Of a stretch of DNA of 64,000 nt, positions 20,525 to 31,639 are shown piece after piece (position 1 is the stretch's first letter; each line of letters opens with the position of its first letter). The notes beneath the pieces were generated by a model. That model made no database searches. It worked only from the letters and a program-made list of their open reading frames with translations, and was not told the origin of the DNA. A program made the translations under genes and the position numbers. This DNA is from Periplaneta americana (Eukaryota; Arthropoda; Insecta; Blattodea; Blattidae), in contig NC_091119.1 in the NCBI RefSeq assembly GCF_040183065.1, positions 187,798,043-187,862,042 of the forward strand. Direction: 5' to 3'.

Positions 20525-21640
20525 CCACTGGTTTGATCTGTAATAGCGAGTTCTGCATTATTAAAATGACTATTTCGTTTACATGACGTCATTCCATTGT
20601 AATGAAATTTTGAATTCCAACCAATCACAGTCACACTTTGCGATAATTTTTGCAGCTAGATTTATCGCTATCAATATATCGCACGGACATTCTTTTGTTT
20701 AGTCATTGTCGCCAACTGTTCCCCCGTAAATCGATGATCATGAATACATTAAGATGCAACTACACGGTTAAACTTTTCTTTCAACTTTAAAGCAATGAAT
20801 GCAAGATTAATATTTAATATTAATTAATATATTTACGCAGTGAAGACGACGTTCAAAACGGCGCACCATGTAGACACAAAATCTTCATGCATCTTAATTT
20901 AACGTACGTTTTAAACTTGATTCTTTCAATATTCTTCCCAGATTGCATGCATACGCGATTGGAATATTGAACTGTGTAGATGCAGCTTTAGTTCCGTTAC
21001 ACACTACATCGAGAAAGCGTTTGTCGAGCTATAAAAAATGCTTTCCTGTAGCTCGTAGTAACGGTCGAAATAAGGCACAGCTGACACTGGTCCTTCTCAC
21101 ACAGGTAATCTAACCTATAAAATAGCCTATAAAATACATCTTCATCTTCCAATTCCATGTCCATTGTAGGCTATCTGAAAAAAAAATTACATTCCATCAT
21201 TCAGATTAGATAACTGCATTTTCAACAATTCTTCATTTAATTAATGTATTAATCAGGTTACTGTAATTATATTATAAAATTTTAAATTAAATCATGATTT
21301 CGGCAGATGATGAAAATGTATTTATGTTATAATAATAAGAGAAAAGTGCAGTACATGTAATTAACAATGTTAAACCTGTATTTCGCTTTTCGCAATTGGC
21401 ATTACTGAATAATAACATCGAATTTCTTTATTGCAGTAATCGATATTCATCTATTTCAACTTCACAATGCCTGAATAGGTTAAGTATTCGTAAATATACA
21501 ATTATTAACATTTAGTGATCGAATTTTAGGGATATATTATTTACATTTTTAATTTATTCACGAAATAGTCTTAATAAATGTCACTCGAGGTCTGAAAATT
21601 TCCCAGATAAATCTCAGACCTCTCGTGACATTACTACAGA
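20525..21640 (-). mobile_element. Repeat family Z, copy Z4 (long form, inverted)
   Basis: On the minus strand it runs from a hairpin at 21582-21633 (arms cacgagaggtctgagattt and aaattttcagacctcgagtg) through a possible splice acceptor (about 21185) and ATGGACATGGAATTGGAAGA (MDMELEDEDVFYRL...) near 21172 to the 3' module at 20540-20715. That module holds ATGACGTCAT (20584), CAACCAATC (20618) and gcgataa motifs. At about 1.1 kb it is the longest Z copy. The reading frame from MDMELEDEDV closes after about 60 residues and was not identified. Confidence 0.55.
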
Positions 21641-22020
21641 TAATAATGTTCTCCAACCAGGAGATAAACCGTGAAAGGAATGTGCTTACTATTGCGTCAT
21701 CTATTGGAGCGAAGTAGATAGATAATATTAGAGTTATATCGTCAGTTTAAAAAACATGCGCTCTCCTGCATATGTTATTTCCTGTATGGAGGGATTAAAA
21801 GACCAAAACATTAACCGTGATCTAATTTTGTAACTAGGGTAGTATAAAAATGTGTATATCAGTGCTATTGTTTGTGCTGTGAGAGCTAGCCAAAAGAGAT
21901 ACGAGTACCCACGTGTGTGACCTTATGACATCTTATGACATCAACATTCATTCACAGCATCATCCCGCTTCCCTTCATTCCCTGGAGACTTTCTCGTGGT
22001 TGGAGTACAGTAGACACGTA
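21641..22020. other. No recognised feature
   Basis: About 380 bp with no motif or repeat recognised. Confidence 0.4.
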
Positions 22021-22023
22021 AGA

Positions 22024-22268
22024 TACACTTTGATGTCGGCCTGGGTAGCGTAGTCGGTATAGCGCTGGCCTTCTGTGCTCGAGGTTACGGGTTCGATCCC
22101 GGCCTAGGTCGATGACATTTAAGTGTATTTAAATGCGACAGGCTCGTGTCAGTAGATTTACTGGCATGTAAAAGAAGTCCTGCGAGACAAAATTCCGGCA
22201 CATCGGCGACGCTGATACGATGCGAGCGTCGTTAAATAAATTGTAATTTAATTTTTTACACTTTGATG
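22024..22268 (+). mobile_element. SINE-B copy, 12-bp target duplication
   Basis: Body 22036-22256: head tcggcctgggtagcgtagtc, B box GGGTTCGATCCCGG, then the SINE-B 3' part with gtcagtagatttactggcat and gcgtcgttaaataaa. Perfect duplication tacactttgatg at 22024-22035 and 22257-22268. It is more diverged than the copy at 19158. Confidence 0.92.
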
Positions 22269-22955
22269 AACCATACTGGAAAAAATTGTTGTGAGCTGGG
22301 ATTAATTCCGGAATGTCGCTTCATATGAAGAGAAAATACAGGGTGTCAACGATATGAAGTGACAAAAGAATACTAGTGATAGAGCATAAATTACTGAACT
22401 TAAAAGTCTCATAAAATTTTTCTGTAAGTTTTGTGGTTTCACTAGAAAAAATTATTTATGTGAGTTTAACGTTTTTTGAAATAATAGTAGCCCGACATTA
22501 TTCACTTCGGCCCGCCACGTATACATTGCAACTGTGGTGATATCCTTCTTTACAAATCAGGATATTCTATTATCTCTCTGTTTTGGTGGTGTTAGCGCGT
22601 GTTGGACGGAAGGTCATTGACCATGACGTTCACATTTACTCGAACAGAAAATCTTAGACTATTATCAATCCTACAAACATGATATTCTGGGAATTAAAAA
22701 CAAAAATAGAAGAAAAGAAAAACAAAATTTCATTACGCATCATGTTTAGTAGATCGAGATGTACAGTCTATATTATTTTGGCAGTTTATATCTTTTACAC
22801 CTTGTATATTGTGTGCCCTACATTAATTACTTCTCTATCATGGACCCATATTTCCTCTTTGTAAACCGAAATAAAAATAAAACATTGAAATCAACACAAT
22901 TGTAGTTTCATTCCTGTAACTGGGGGACGTATTTAACGTGATGATTTATTCATAA
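22269..22955. other. No recognised gene
   Basis: Contains an acagggtgtcaacgatatg motif at 22338 that resembles a mariner-like terminus, but no partner was found. A 61-aa frame at 22679 is low complexity. Confidence 0.4.
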
Positions 22956-23655
22956 TACAGAGTGTTTCAAAAATACGGGGCATAATTTCAGGTATGTATT
23001 TCCCACATGTAGACAATCAAAATAGTTTATTACAACATGTGTCCGGAAATGCATTAGTTCCGAGTTATGGCCTTCACAACATTGAAATTCAACGGAACGT
23101 TTTTCTTTCCGCAGGTCGTTGCCGTCAAAGGATACATTAAGAGGGCATTCTGACAGTTCATTCCGAGGCGAAGGTTACATTCAGTGTTGTGTAGGTACTT
23201 GGAACGAAGGTTTCCTGATTGTTGGATAGGTAGAGGTGGCTCAATTGCTTGGCCTCCACGCTCACCTGATCTGAACCCTCTCGATTTCTACTTGTGGGGT
23301 CATTTAAAATCATTGGTTTATTCGTCTCCGGTGCCTGATTTGGAATCCCTTCGGAATCGAATTGTGGCATGTTCTGAGGACATACGCAATACTCCTGGAG
23401 TTTGGGATCGTGTTCGCAGGTCAATGAGACATCGATGTGAGGTCTATATTCAAGCAGGAGGTGGACATTTTGAACATCTTCTGTAATGACAACGACCTGC
23501 GGAAAGAAAAACGTTCCGGTGAATTTCAATGTTGTGAAGGCTATAACTCGGAAATGAAGCATTTCCGGACACATGTTGTAATGAACTATTTTGATTGTCT
23601 ACAAGTGGGAAATACATACCTGAAATTATGCCCCGTATTTTTGAAACACTCTGTA
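22956..23655 (+). mobile_element. Mariner-like element with 164-bp inverted terminal repeats
   Basis: Element 22958-23653 (696 bp) between TA dinucleotides. Left repeat 22958-23121 begins CAGAGTGTTTCAAAAATACG; right repeat 23490-23653 is its near-perfect inverted copy. Between them is the last third of a transposase frame (23184-23486). TA duplication, CAGAGTG ends and an SPDLNPLD motif place it in the Tc1/mariner group. The first two thirds of the transposase are deleted, so it needs an outside transposase. Confidence 0.9.
23184..23486 (+). pseudogene. Mariner-like transposase C-terminal part, DD-x-D type
   Basis: A 100-aa frame: RRFPDCWIGRGG, then WPPRSPDLNPLDFYLWGHLK, then LESLRNRI and VYIQAGGGHFEHLL. 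PRSPDLNPLDFYLWG is the motif around the third catalytic residue of DDE transposases; here that residue is D (PLD) rather than the E of Tc1, so a DD-x-D element is indicated. The first two catalytic aspartates are absent because of the internal deletion. The stop codon lies three bases before the right inverted repeat. Confidence 0.85.
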
Positions 23656-23963
23656 TAATGCGGGAGTATCAGGGCCGCGCATAAGGTGAGAGAAACACCA
23701 CTCTGGTGAGAGACCCGAGAATCAGGGGGAGGGGCCATATTTTTTGGAAGAGAAAAAGACAATAATTCACATAACATATTTTTAAATTTTGAACATTTCT
23801 TTTAAGAAGTAGGCTATTAGACCTATAGAATGTTAGTTCCTTCCTTATAGAGATATTGTAATCAAATTTCTTTAGCTTGTTGCCTTAGTAACCCTATGTT
23901 AATTTAAAGGGCAATGGAATTGGAGTTGGAGTCATTTCAATTTTTCGATTTTCTGAAGAAGGG
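23656..23963. other. No recognised feature
   Basis: Nothing recognised. Confidence 0.4.
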
Positions 23964-24307
23964 TTCATTCATTCATTTAGTGTTCAGTCCAAGGACAGGT
24001 ATTTAACTGCAAACCCTACTTTCACCAGTCTTTCCTATTTCCTGCCTTCCTCTTTGTTTCCTCATATGATCCATATATCTTAATGTCGTCTATCAGCTGA
24101 TATCTTCTTCTACGCCGAACTCTTCTCCCGTTCATCATTTCTTCCATTGCATTCTTCATTAGGCAGTTTATTCTCAGCCAGTGACCCAATCAATTTCTTT
24201 TCCTCTTCCTGATCAATTTCAGCAATATTCTTTTTTCACCCACCCTTTCCAACACAGCTTCATTTCTTATTCTGTCTGTCTACTTCAGACGTTCCATTCT
24301 TCTCTAT
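23964..24307 (-). mobile_element. LINE-B 3' end
   Basis: On the minus strand it covers KLIRKRKRN-like sequence, the LRxNCLMKNAMEEMMNGRR region and RRRYQxIDD, then ends in a (TGAA)n tail (cattcattcattt on the plus strand). About 340 bp remain, with small frame breaks. Confidence 0.8.
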
Positions 24308-24429
24308 TGAGGAAGAATGTTAATTTTTCTTCGATTTTTCCTCTTTAAAATGTTACATCACATAATATGGCATACTGAAATTATATCACGTTAACTTTTC
24401 GTTTTTCTTAGGAGAAGTAAATATGGGTA

Positions 24430-24998
24430 TACAGGGTGGAAGTGAAATAACCTTGCAGATTTTTCAGAGCGAATAACTCATGTTGTGTGTGAGAAATCAG
24501 TGTAATATCATATTGATGCACAGTTCATATTTTTCTGAGAAAAAACTGTTTCTTTTTTTCTAAATGTTTAACACCCTCTTATTCGGTAAATACTACGAGT
24601 AGGATCGTGATTTTTTTGTCCATATCGATAGAAAATCTAATAAATAATTTATCCCTCTGGCGTATTTCAATAGCGTGGAATGTTTTCGTCTAAATTTAAT
24701 TTTAAAACCACTAATATCAAGTCTCTGAACGATGCAATCAGATTGCAATGTCTTGATCAGAGAGGCAGGTGGAGTAAGTTCACCTAGACATACAGCCCAG
24801 AGTTCGTTGACCTTTTACATGAGTATTACAAAAAGAGAGAAGGGGTGTGTTAGCGACGATGTTGATGGGCTGTTGAAACTTCCAACTTAATTTTCTAATT
24901 AACCATGCATTCATCACAAAACGTTTTATAGGTTTTATTCATTTAAGTGCATCCTCTCATCTTTTCAGTCTGCAGGGTTATTTCACTTCCTCTTTGTA
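24430..24998. mobile_element. Mariner-like MITE, TA target duplication
   Basis: Element 24432-24996 (565 bp) between TA dinucleotides. Inverted ends CAGGGTGGAAGTGAAATAAC and CAAAGAGGAAGTGAAATAAC, followed by a shared TGCAGA. The interior has no coding capacity. Confidence 0.75.
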
Positions 24999-24999
24999 A

Positions 25000-25802
25000 T
25001 ATCTTACTTCAACGGTCATTTTCATTAAGTTTATTTTTTAGACAAACTTTTTCTGAGCTTACGTTTTATCTAGAAAGGTGATGCGAAGATATTAACATGG
25101 ATTTGAGGGAAGTAGGATATTGCTAATAAGTTTCGAATACAAGTTAATACAATACAATATAAACTAGCCAACTCCTGAATGAGTAAGACTCGTGCTCAGG
25201 AGGGGATTCCAATACAAACAAAAATAAAATTAAAATTGAGAGTGAACAGATTAAAAAGTGTTACATATATTTAAACCTAAACTATAGATCCAATATATTT
25301 TTTTTTAATTTTTATTTTATTAATTTGGAAAAGATTAGTGGTTAAAATAATATTAGAATAAATAATCTAGGACCTTGACTCATGCTGTGATAAAAAGCTG
25401 CATTGGTTTTACATTTAGGTTCAGATAAACGCAGAGGATTCATATTTTTACTTCTATATTTATGTATATACCTTTCAAAGTTATTAAGATTTCTGTGAAA
25501 ATATATTAATAAAATAAAATATGATGATAGAGAATCGATTAATCTTGCTCAGGATAGGGACCGATGGCGGGCTTATGTGAGGGCGGCAATGAACCCCCGG
25601 GTTCTCTCAAATCCGTAAGTAGGTATAAGTATATGTACTAAAACAATGTTTTTTTTTTTTAATTTGTTTAATGTTGGGGATGTCACAGGGAGTTATGTAT
25701 GAAAAAACGTCGAAAAAATATACGAATTTTCCTGAGTAAGGTAATACTCGTAAATTTAAGGTAAACAACTATTTCAGAATAAAATCAAGTTACGTGTACA
25801 AG
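25000..25802 (+). mobile_element. Scrap zone of LINE fragments
   Basis: Small RTE-A pieces at 25079-25122 (aacatggatttgagggaagt) and 25519-25625 (3' end, aatgaacccccgggttc then gtaagtag). Between them, 25160-25215 (agtaagactcgtgctcagga) matches, reversed, a block at 52200-52245 and 53600-53645 that looks like another LINE's 3' UTR. The remainder is AT-rich and unassigned. Confidence 0.55.
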
Positions 25803-26299
25803 TCTGCTGTCAAAAAATGTGAAAGTTAGAATTTATAAAACAGTTATATTACCGGTTGTTCTTTATGGTTGTGAAACTTGGACTCTCACTTTGAGAGAGG
25901 AACATAGGTTAAGGGTGTTCGAGAATAAGGTGCTTAGGAAAATATTTGGGGGTAAGAGGGATGAAATTACAGGAGAATTGAGAAAGTTACACAACACAGA
26001 ACTGCACGCATTGTATTCTTCATCTGACATAATTAGGAACATTAAATCCAGACGTTTGAGATGGGCAGGGCGTGTAGCACGTATGGGCGAATCCAGAAAT
26101 GCATATAGAGTGTTAGTTGGGAGGCAGGAGGGAAAGAGACCTTTGGGAAGGCCGAGACATAGATGGGAAGATAATATTAAAATGGATTTGAGGGAGGTGG
26201 GATATGATGATAGAGAATGGATTAATCTTGCTCAGGATAGGGACCAATGGCGGGCTTATGTGAGGGCGGCAATGAACCTTCGGGTTCCTTAAAAGCCAG
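25803..26299 (+). mobile_element. RTE-A LINE copy 7, C-terminal part
   Basis: The frame 25819-26292 (157 aa) is open from [20 protein letters not shown] to NLRVP and includes [20 protein letters not shown] and [20 protein letters not shown]. 5'-truncated just after the motif E region. It ends AAAAGCCAGCAAGTAAG and runs straight into the tandem array at 26300. The 5' junction contains gtgtacaagt, which recurs at the start of each array unit. Confidence 0.9.
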
Positions 26300-27000
26300 C
26301 AAGTAAGTATGTGTACAAGTGTTGGTTGGGAGGCCGGCAGGAAAAAGATCTTTGGGGAGGCCGAGACGTAGATGGAAAGATAATATTAAAATGGATTTGA
26401 GGGAGGTGGGATATGATGGTAGAGACTGGACTAATCTTGCTCAGGATAGGGATCAATGGCGGGCTTATGTGAGGACGGCAATGAACCTCCGGGTTCCTTA
26501 AAAGCCAGTAAGTAAGTAAGGTAGTAAGTAAGTATGTGTACAAGTGTTAGTTGGGAGGCCGGCGGGAAAAAGATCTTTGGGGAGGCCGAGACGTAGATGG
26601 GAAGATAATATTAAAATGGATTTGAGGGAGGTGGGATATGATGGTAGAGACTGGACTAATCTTGCTCAGGATAGGGACCAATGACGGGCTTACTGTATGT
26701 GAGGGCGGCAATGAACCTTCGGGTTCCTTAAAAGCCAGTAAGTAAGTAAGTAAGTAAGTAAGTAAGCATGTGTACAAGTGTTAGTTGGGAGGCCGGCGGG
26801 AAAAAGATCTTTGGGGAGGCCGAGACGTAGATGGGAAGATAATATTAAAATGGATTTGAGGGAGGTGGGATATGATGGTAGAGACTGGACTAATCTTGCT
26901 CAGGATAGGGACCAATGGCGGGCTTATGTGATGGCGGCAATGAACCTCCGGGTTCCTTGAAAGCCAGTAAGTAAGTAAGTTAGTAAGTAAGTATGTGTAC
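26300..27000 (+). repeat. Tandem array of three RTE-A 3' ends, unit about 230 bp
   Basis: Units begin near 26311, 26536 and 26769. Each has atgtgtacaagtgtt, then gttgggaggccggcrgg through the [14 protein letters not shown] coding region to AATGAACCTxCGGGTTCCTT, AAAAGCCAGTAAGTAAG and a variable (GTAA)n run. A partial start (atgtgtacat) follows at 26992. All three units are truncated at the same LINE position, so tandem duplication of one truncated insertion is the simplest reading; serial insertion at one target is an alternative. Confidence 0.9.
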
Positions 27001-27699
27001 ATGAGCTCTAAAAATCAGCATTCTAGCTCTAATGGTTTTCGAGAAAAAGTTGCTTATGTAAGACAGAAATTAACATTGTCAAGCTGAGCAATTCCCCTTA
27101 AATTAAAACATTTCAACAGTCATTAAAACATTGACGAGTGGAAGGTGGCCCTGACAAATGTTTCTGGGGCGGTGGGGGGACTATAATTCCTATGGGCGAC
27201 CGTCGCCGTACTGTTATGCTACCTTTATTTTAGATATAGCTATAATAATCATTATAGTAAACAATAACAATAAAATACACATGACTGAGTTCAGTAATGG
27301 AACTCTGCTCCTAAAAGTATCTCGGTGGAAAATATCACAAAGATGGAAATGTTGAAAAATAGGCCTGCATTAAGTGTAGCTGATGTTCGTAGCGCGAATA
27401 ATGGGGTGCCTTATTGAAAGCGGCTTCAATCGAAAGTCATTGAAGCGTGGTACGTCGCAGGAGCTGATGGCACACTGAAAACTGCCTTTGTAATCGCCCA
27501 ACTTGATTTAACCCGATGTTCCTTACAGCAGTGTCGTCCGGGCCTCTTATTACAACAATGAGCTGACAACGATCACTATCGATTCTTGTAGGGACAAATT
27601 TCGCCTGGCGTCTTTACGCTAGATGAAAAATGCTTATCTCGTCTTTGAAACAGAATTTTTCGGGAAAAATTGTTGTCTACCATCAGTAAGATTAAATGG
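27001..27699. other. No recognised feature
   Basis: About 700 bp with nothing recognised. Confidence 0.45.
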
Positions 27700-28399
27700 T
27701 ACGTTATAGATCAACATTTAGGATATAATGTGCATACGTAATAGATCAACATTTAAGATAGAATATGCATACGTTATAGATCAACATTTAAGATAGAATA
27801 TGCTTACGTTATAAATCAACATTTAAAGTGGAATATGCATACGTTATAGATCAACATTTAAGATACAATATGCACCCGTTATAGATCAACATTTAAGATA
27901 GAATATGCATACGTTATAGATCTACATTTAAGATAGAATATGCACACGTTATAGATCAACATTTAAGTTAGAATATGCTTACGTTATAAATCAACATTTA
28001 AGATAGAATATACTTACGTTATAGATCAACACTTAAGATAGAATATGCATACGTTATAGATCAACATTTAAGATAGAATATGCTTACGTTATAGATCAAC
28101 ATTTAAAATAGAATATGCTTACGTTATAGATCAACATTTAAGATACAATATGCATAGTTATAGATCAACGTTTAAGATAGAATATGCGTACGTTATAGAT
28201 CAACATTTAAGATAGAATATGCATACGTTATAGATCAACATTTAAGATAGAATATGCATACGTTATAGAGCAACACTTAAGATAGAATATGCATACGTTA
28301 TAGATCAACATTTAAGATAGAATATGCATACGTTATAGATCAACATTTAAGACAGAATATTATTACGTTATAGATCAACATTTAAGATAGAATATGCAA
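27700..28399. repeat. Minisatellite, 20 units of 35 bp
   Basis: Unit consensus starts acgttatagatcaacattta and continues agatagaatatgcat. I count 20 units, 19 of 35 bp and one of 34 bp, with 0-4 differences per unit. Variants in the last two bases (cat/ctt/cac) recur. No coding capacity. Confidence 0.95.
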
Positions 28400-28689
28400 A
28401 AGAGGAGATTATTCAGTAATCATTAGGATAAGTGAAGATATTAAATCTATCAATTAAAAAAATGGTTTACAACTGACCAGAAATACGGACAATAATATTT
28501 TTCTTTAGATATTGATCATTTGTGGCCTCTCCTATTGAATGTAGGTACGTTTCGAAACTTGTAATTGTGACAAAAATACAAATAAATAAAAGTCTGACAC
28601 ATACTGGCGCTATTACCTACAATGAAGATAATAATGCCACTTATTTTTTGAGTACAAAGAAACATGTTTATAAACAAAACTGGCAAATG

Positions 28690-29041
28690 TAAGAGTTAAG
28701 GGTGTTTGGGAATAAGACGCTTAGAATCAGGATAGGGGAAGAAATGTCGAAAGGAAATTGAATAGGGAGTACAGTAGTACAAGAATGTCTCTTATCACCT
28801 ACTCCGTTCAACATCTACTTGGAGGATTTAGTGAAGAACTGTTTTCATAAAATGGGAGGGGTAATAATAGGAGGAAGAGTTAAGGGTGTTTGAGAATAAG
28901 ACGCTTAGAATCAGGGTAGGGGAAGAAATGTCGAAAGGAAATTGAATAGGGAGTAGAGTAGTACCCTGTTCAACATCTACTTGGAGGATTTAGTGAAGAA
29001 CTGTTTTCAGAACATGGAAGGAGTGATAATAGGAGGAAGGG
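28690..29041 (+). repeat. Chimeric tandem repeat: RTE-A piece joined to LINE-B piece
   Basis: Two units (28690-28877 and 28878-29040), each starting with the RTE-A piece gttaagggtgtttgrgaata plus agacgcttag, then aggggaagaaatgtcgaaag, then the LINE-B piece ttcaacatctacttggagga to ataggaggaag. A third RTE-A start at 29041 leads into the RTE-A C-terminus. The second unit lacks about 25 bp (tgtctcttatcacctactcc region). Confidence 0.85.
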
Positions 29042-29430
29042 TTAAGGATGTTTGAGAATAAGACGCTTAGGAAGAAATGGAGCTAAGAGGGATAAAGTTA
29101 CAGGAGAATGGAGAAAGTTACACAACGCAGAACTGCACGCATTGTATTCTTCACCTGTCATAATTAGGAACATTAAATCCAGACGTTTGAGATTGGCAGG
29201 GCATGTAGCATGTGCGGGTGAATCCAGAAATCCATATAGAGTGTTAGGTGGAAGGCCGGAGGGAAAAAGACTTTTCGGGAGGCCGAGACGTAGATGGGAC
29301 GATAATATTAAAATGGATTTGAGGGAGGTGGGTATGATGGTAGAGACTGGATTAATCTTGCTCAGGATAGAGACCGATGGCGGGCTTATGTGAGGGCGTC
29401 AATGAAACTCCGGGTTCCTTAAAAGCCATA
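29041..29430 (+). mobile_element. RTE-A LINE copy 8, C-terminal part
   Basis: The frame 29052-29393 covers [20 protein letters not shown] to [18 protein letters not shown], after which one base is lost and the end (aatgaaactccgggttc) is out of frame. 3' end AAAAGCCATAAGGAAGTAAA. It is joined at its 5' side to the chimeric array. Confidence 0.88.
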
Positions 29431-29860
29431 AGGAAGTAAATAACGTGTTTATGTTTCTAAATTCAAAATAAATGTATGTTAATAAAGTTTTTCTTTGTTT
29501 TATTTTGTAAATCTTTACACGACCCCCACTTTGGGAGTCACTGGTTTATTCTATGGCAATGCTCAGTAGAGGAGCTCCGAAATAAGTTGTATTACTAACA
29601 ATAGAGAACGTTTTGAACATTCAATTTAGTAAATTTCATTAATTCTTTACCCGAAATAAACTATGTCCGAAATAAACTATGTTCTTATCCTACAACCAAC
29701 TGACAATAAGTCGGGTAATTCCTATAGTGAACCCACGGTCTCATCTCGCGGAATACAATCTAGGTATTACAAATTCCATCGACAAAAAATAACTTAGTAT
29801 TTGGTACAGAGTCGTAAAATAACCGAGCAAACGTCTGCCAGTGAACAAAGAAGTTCAAAT
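29431..29860. other. No recognised feature
   Basis: About 430 bp with nothing recognised. Confidence 0.4.
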
Positions 29861-29861
29861 A

Positions 29862-30142
29862 TTCTTTTTACTAGTCCACACCTGTGGAGTAACGGTCAGC
29901 GCGTCTGGCTGCGAAACCAGGTGGCCCGGGTTCGAATCCCGGTTGGGGCAAGTTACCTGGTTGAGGTTTTTTCCGGGGTTTTCCCTCAACCCTTTACGAA
30001 CAAATGTTGGGTAACTTTCGGTGCTGGACCCCCGGACTCATTTCACCGGCATTATCACCTTCATATCATTCAGACGCTAAATAACCTAGATGTTGATACT
30101 GCGTCGTAAAATAACCCAATAAAATAAAATCTTTTCACTATA
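29862..30142 (+). mobile_element. SINE-A copy, full length
   Basis: Body 29876 to about 30130: ccacacctgtggagtaacgg, B box GGGTTCGAATCCCGG, caagttacctggttgaggtt, ctttcggtgctggacccc and the 3' end gcgtcgtaaaataacc with (AATAAA)-type tail. Flanks tctttttacta and tcttttcacta form an 11-bp duplication with one mismatch. This is the most complete plus-strand copy. Confidence 0.92.
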
Positions 30143-30660
30143 CTTATTTGTGCATTATTAAAAAAACCGAATAAATAATAGGCCTGTAAGGAAAAATCAC
30201 TGCTCGTGCCTCTGTAATGAATTTCTATTCCTGGCGGTGGCAACGCTCAGAAACATTTCTACATTTTCGAACTACCTGAGCGTGACAATTTCAGACACAA
30301 TTTAAAAAATAATATCACTACATTTATAAAATATTTACGAAATGTAACCCAACACCGAACTGTGTGACGTATGTTTAAAAATTTCATTTCCATTCGAAAA
30401 TTTCGCGGAATAACTGTTGTACGTGTATCACACAGTCGGCAAACACGCATACCTGTAACAGGTAAACCTCACACTCCTCGAATGTAGATGCATAGCTTCA
30501 CTAATTCAGAAGTTTATTTTATTCACTGTTTCATTTTACTTGTATTTCAATTACGGAGGTTTTTTCTCCGTGGTTAACATGAAGAAATATTTATCACAGG
30601 ATTGCTCTTCATACAGTAGCCATATTGAACAGCAGACACTGTCAATTCGCACATGTAGGC
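30143..30660. other. No recognised feature
   Basis: About 520 bp with nothing recognised. Confidence 0.4.
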
Positions 30661-30815
30661 AGAGTTGAACTCATCGCAGGCTGCGTTCGATTCTCGCTTA
30701 GGCCGATTACGAGGTTCAGTTTTTTTCCAAAGCATTTCATATCATTTTCGTCAAATTCTACTGAAGCTAGATAACCATGCAGTTGATAAGCGTCTTTAAA
30801 TAAATTAATTTAAAA
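30661..30815 (+). mobile_element. SINE remnant, unclassified
   Basis: A weak B-box-like gcgttcgattctcgct, then aggttcagtttttttcc, gctagataaccatgcagttg and gataagcgtctttaaataaa, close to the 3' ends of SINE-A and SINE-B. It is probably an old or separate SINE group. Confidence 0.5.
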
Positions 30816-31016
30816 GTTCTGCGTTGTATCATGAATACAGCGGCACGTAGAACACGTGACTCATTTACGGGAATGAGGCTACAGTTGTTTTGGTTAGAAT
30901 GTTTTATTTTTGTTTTGGTTTGGAAATGGGAATATGATTCTGTGATAAGGAATCGGAAGTTTTTTGACCTAAAAGTCACAGAAAACACATAAAAAAAATA
31001 ACCCAAGATTTAATAA

Positions 31017-31023
31017 TGATAAC

Positions 31024-31059
<36 letters not shown>

Positions 31060-31062
31060 TGT
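31017..31062. repeat. (AAT)n microsatellite
   Basis: About 14 AAT units, directly before RTE-A copy 9. Confidence 0.9.
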
Positions 31063-31612
31063 AATTATTCGGTTGACAAGATTTTACCATCCAGTCTGTT
31101 GTCAAAAAAATCTTAAAGTTAGAATTTATAAAACAGTTAACTTATATTACCGGTTGTTCTGTATGGTTGTGAAACTTGGACTCTCACTTTGAGAGAGGAA
31201 CATAGGTTAAGGGTGTTTGAGAATAAGGTGCTTAGGAAAATATTTGGGGCTAAGAGGGATGAAGTTACAGGAGAATGGAGAAAGTTACACAACACAGAAC
31301 TGCACGCATTGTATTCTTCACCTGACATAATTAGGAACATGAAATCCAGACGTTTGAGATGGGCAGGTCATGTAGCACGTATGGGCGAATCCAGAAATGC
31401 ATATAGAGTGTTAATTGGGAGGCCAGAGGGAAAAAGACCTTTAGGGAGGCCGAGACGTAAACGGGAAGATAATATTAAAATGGATTTGAGGGAGATGGGA
31501 TATGATGATAGAGACTGGATTAATCTTGCTCAGGATAGGGACCGATGGCGGGCTTATGTGAAGGCGGCAATGAACTTCCGGGTGCCTTAAAAGCCAGTAA
31601 GTAAGTAAATAA
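31063..31612 (+). mobile_element. RTE-A LINE copy 9 inside an (AAT)n tract
   Basis: Starts at attattcggttgacaagat (YYSVEKL region) after (AAT)n and ends AAAAGCCAGTAAGTAAGTA before more AAT units. The frame 31189-31590 (133 aa) is open from [20 protein letters not shown] to NFRVP. Upstream there is a 4-base gain (acagttaacttatatt) and a run-length change, so the first part is out of frame. Confidence 0.9.
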
Positions 31613-31639
31613 TAATAACAATAATAATAATTGATTTTT

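Noticed and set aside
22338-22560. A mariner-like element starting acagggtgtcaacg
   Set aside because: No inverted partner or second TA boundary could be found.
26289-27002. Antisense frames rich in YLLTYLLTYWL over the RTE-A 3' array
   Set aside because: Produced by the (GTAA)n tail read in reverse; simple-sequence artefact.
27700-28399. CRISPR-like array
   Set aside because: The units are directly adjacent 35-bp repeats without unique spacers, in a eukaryotic context; it is a minisatellite.
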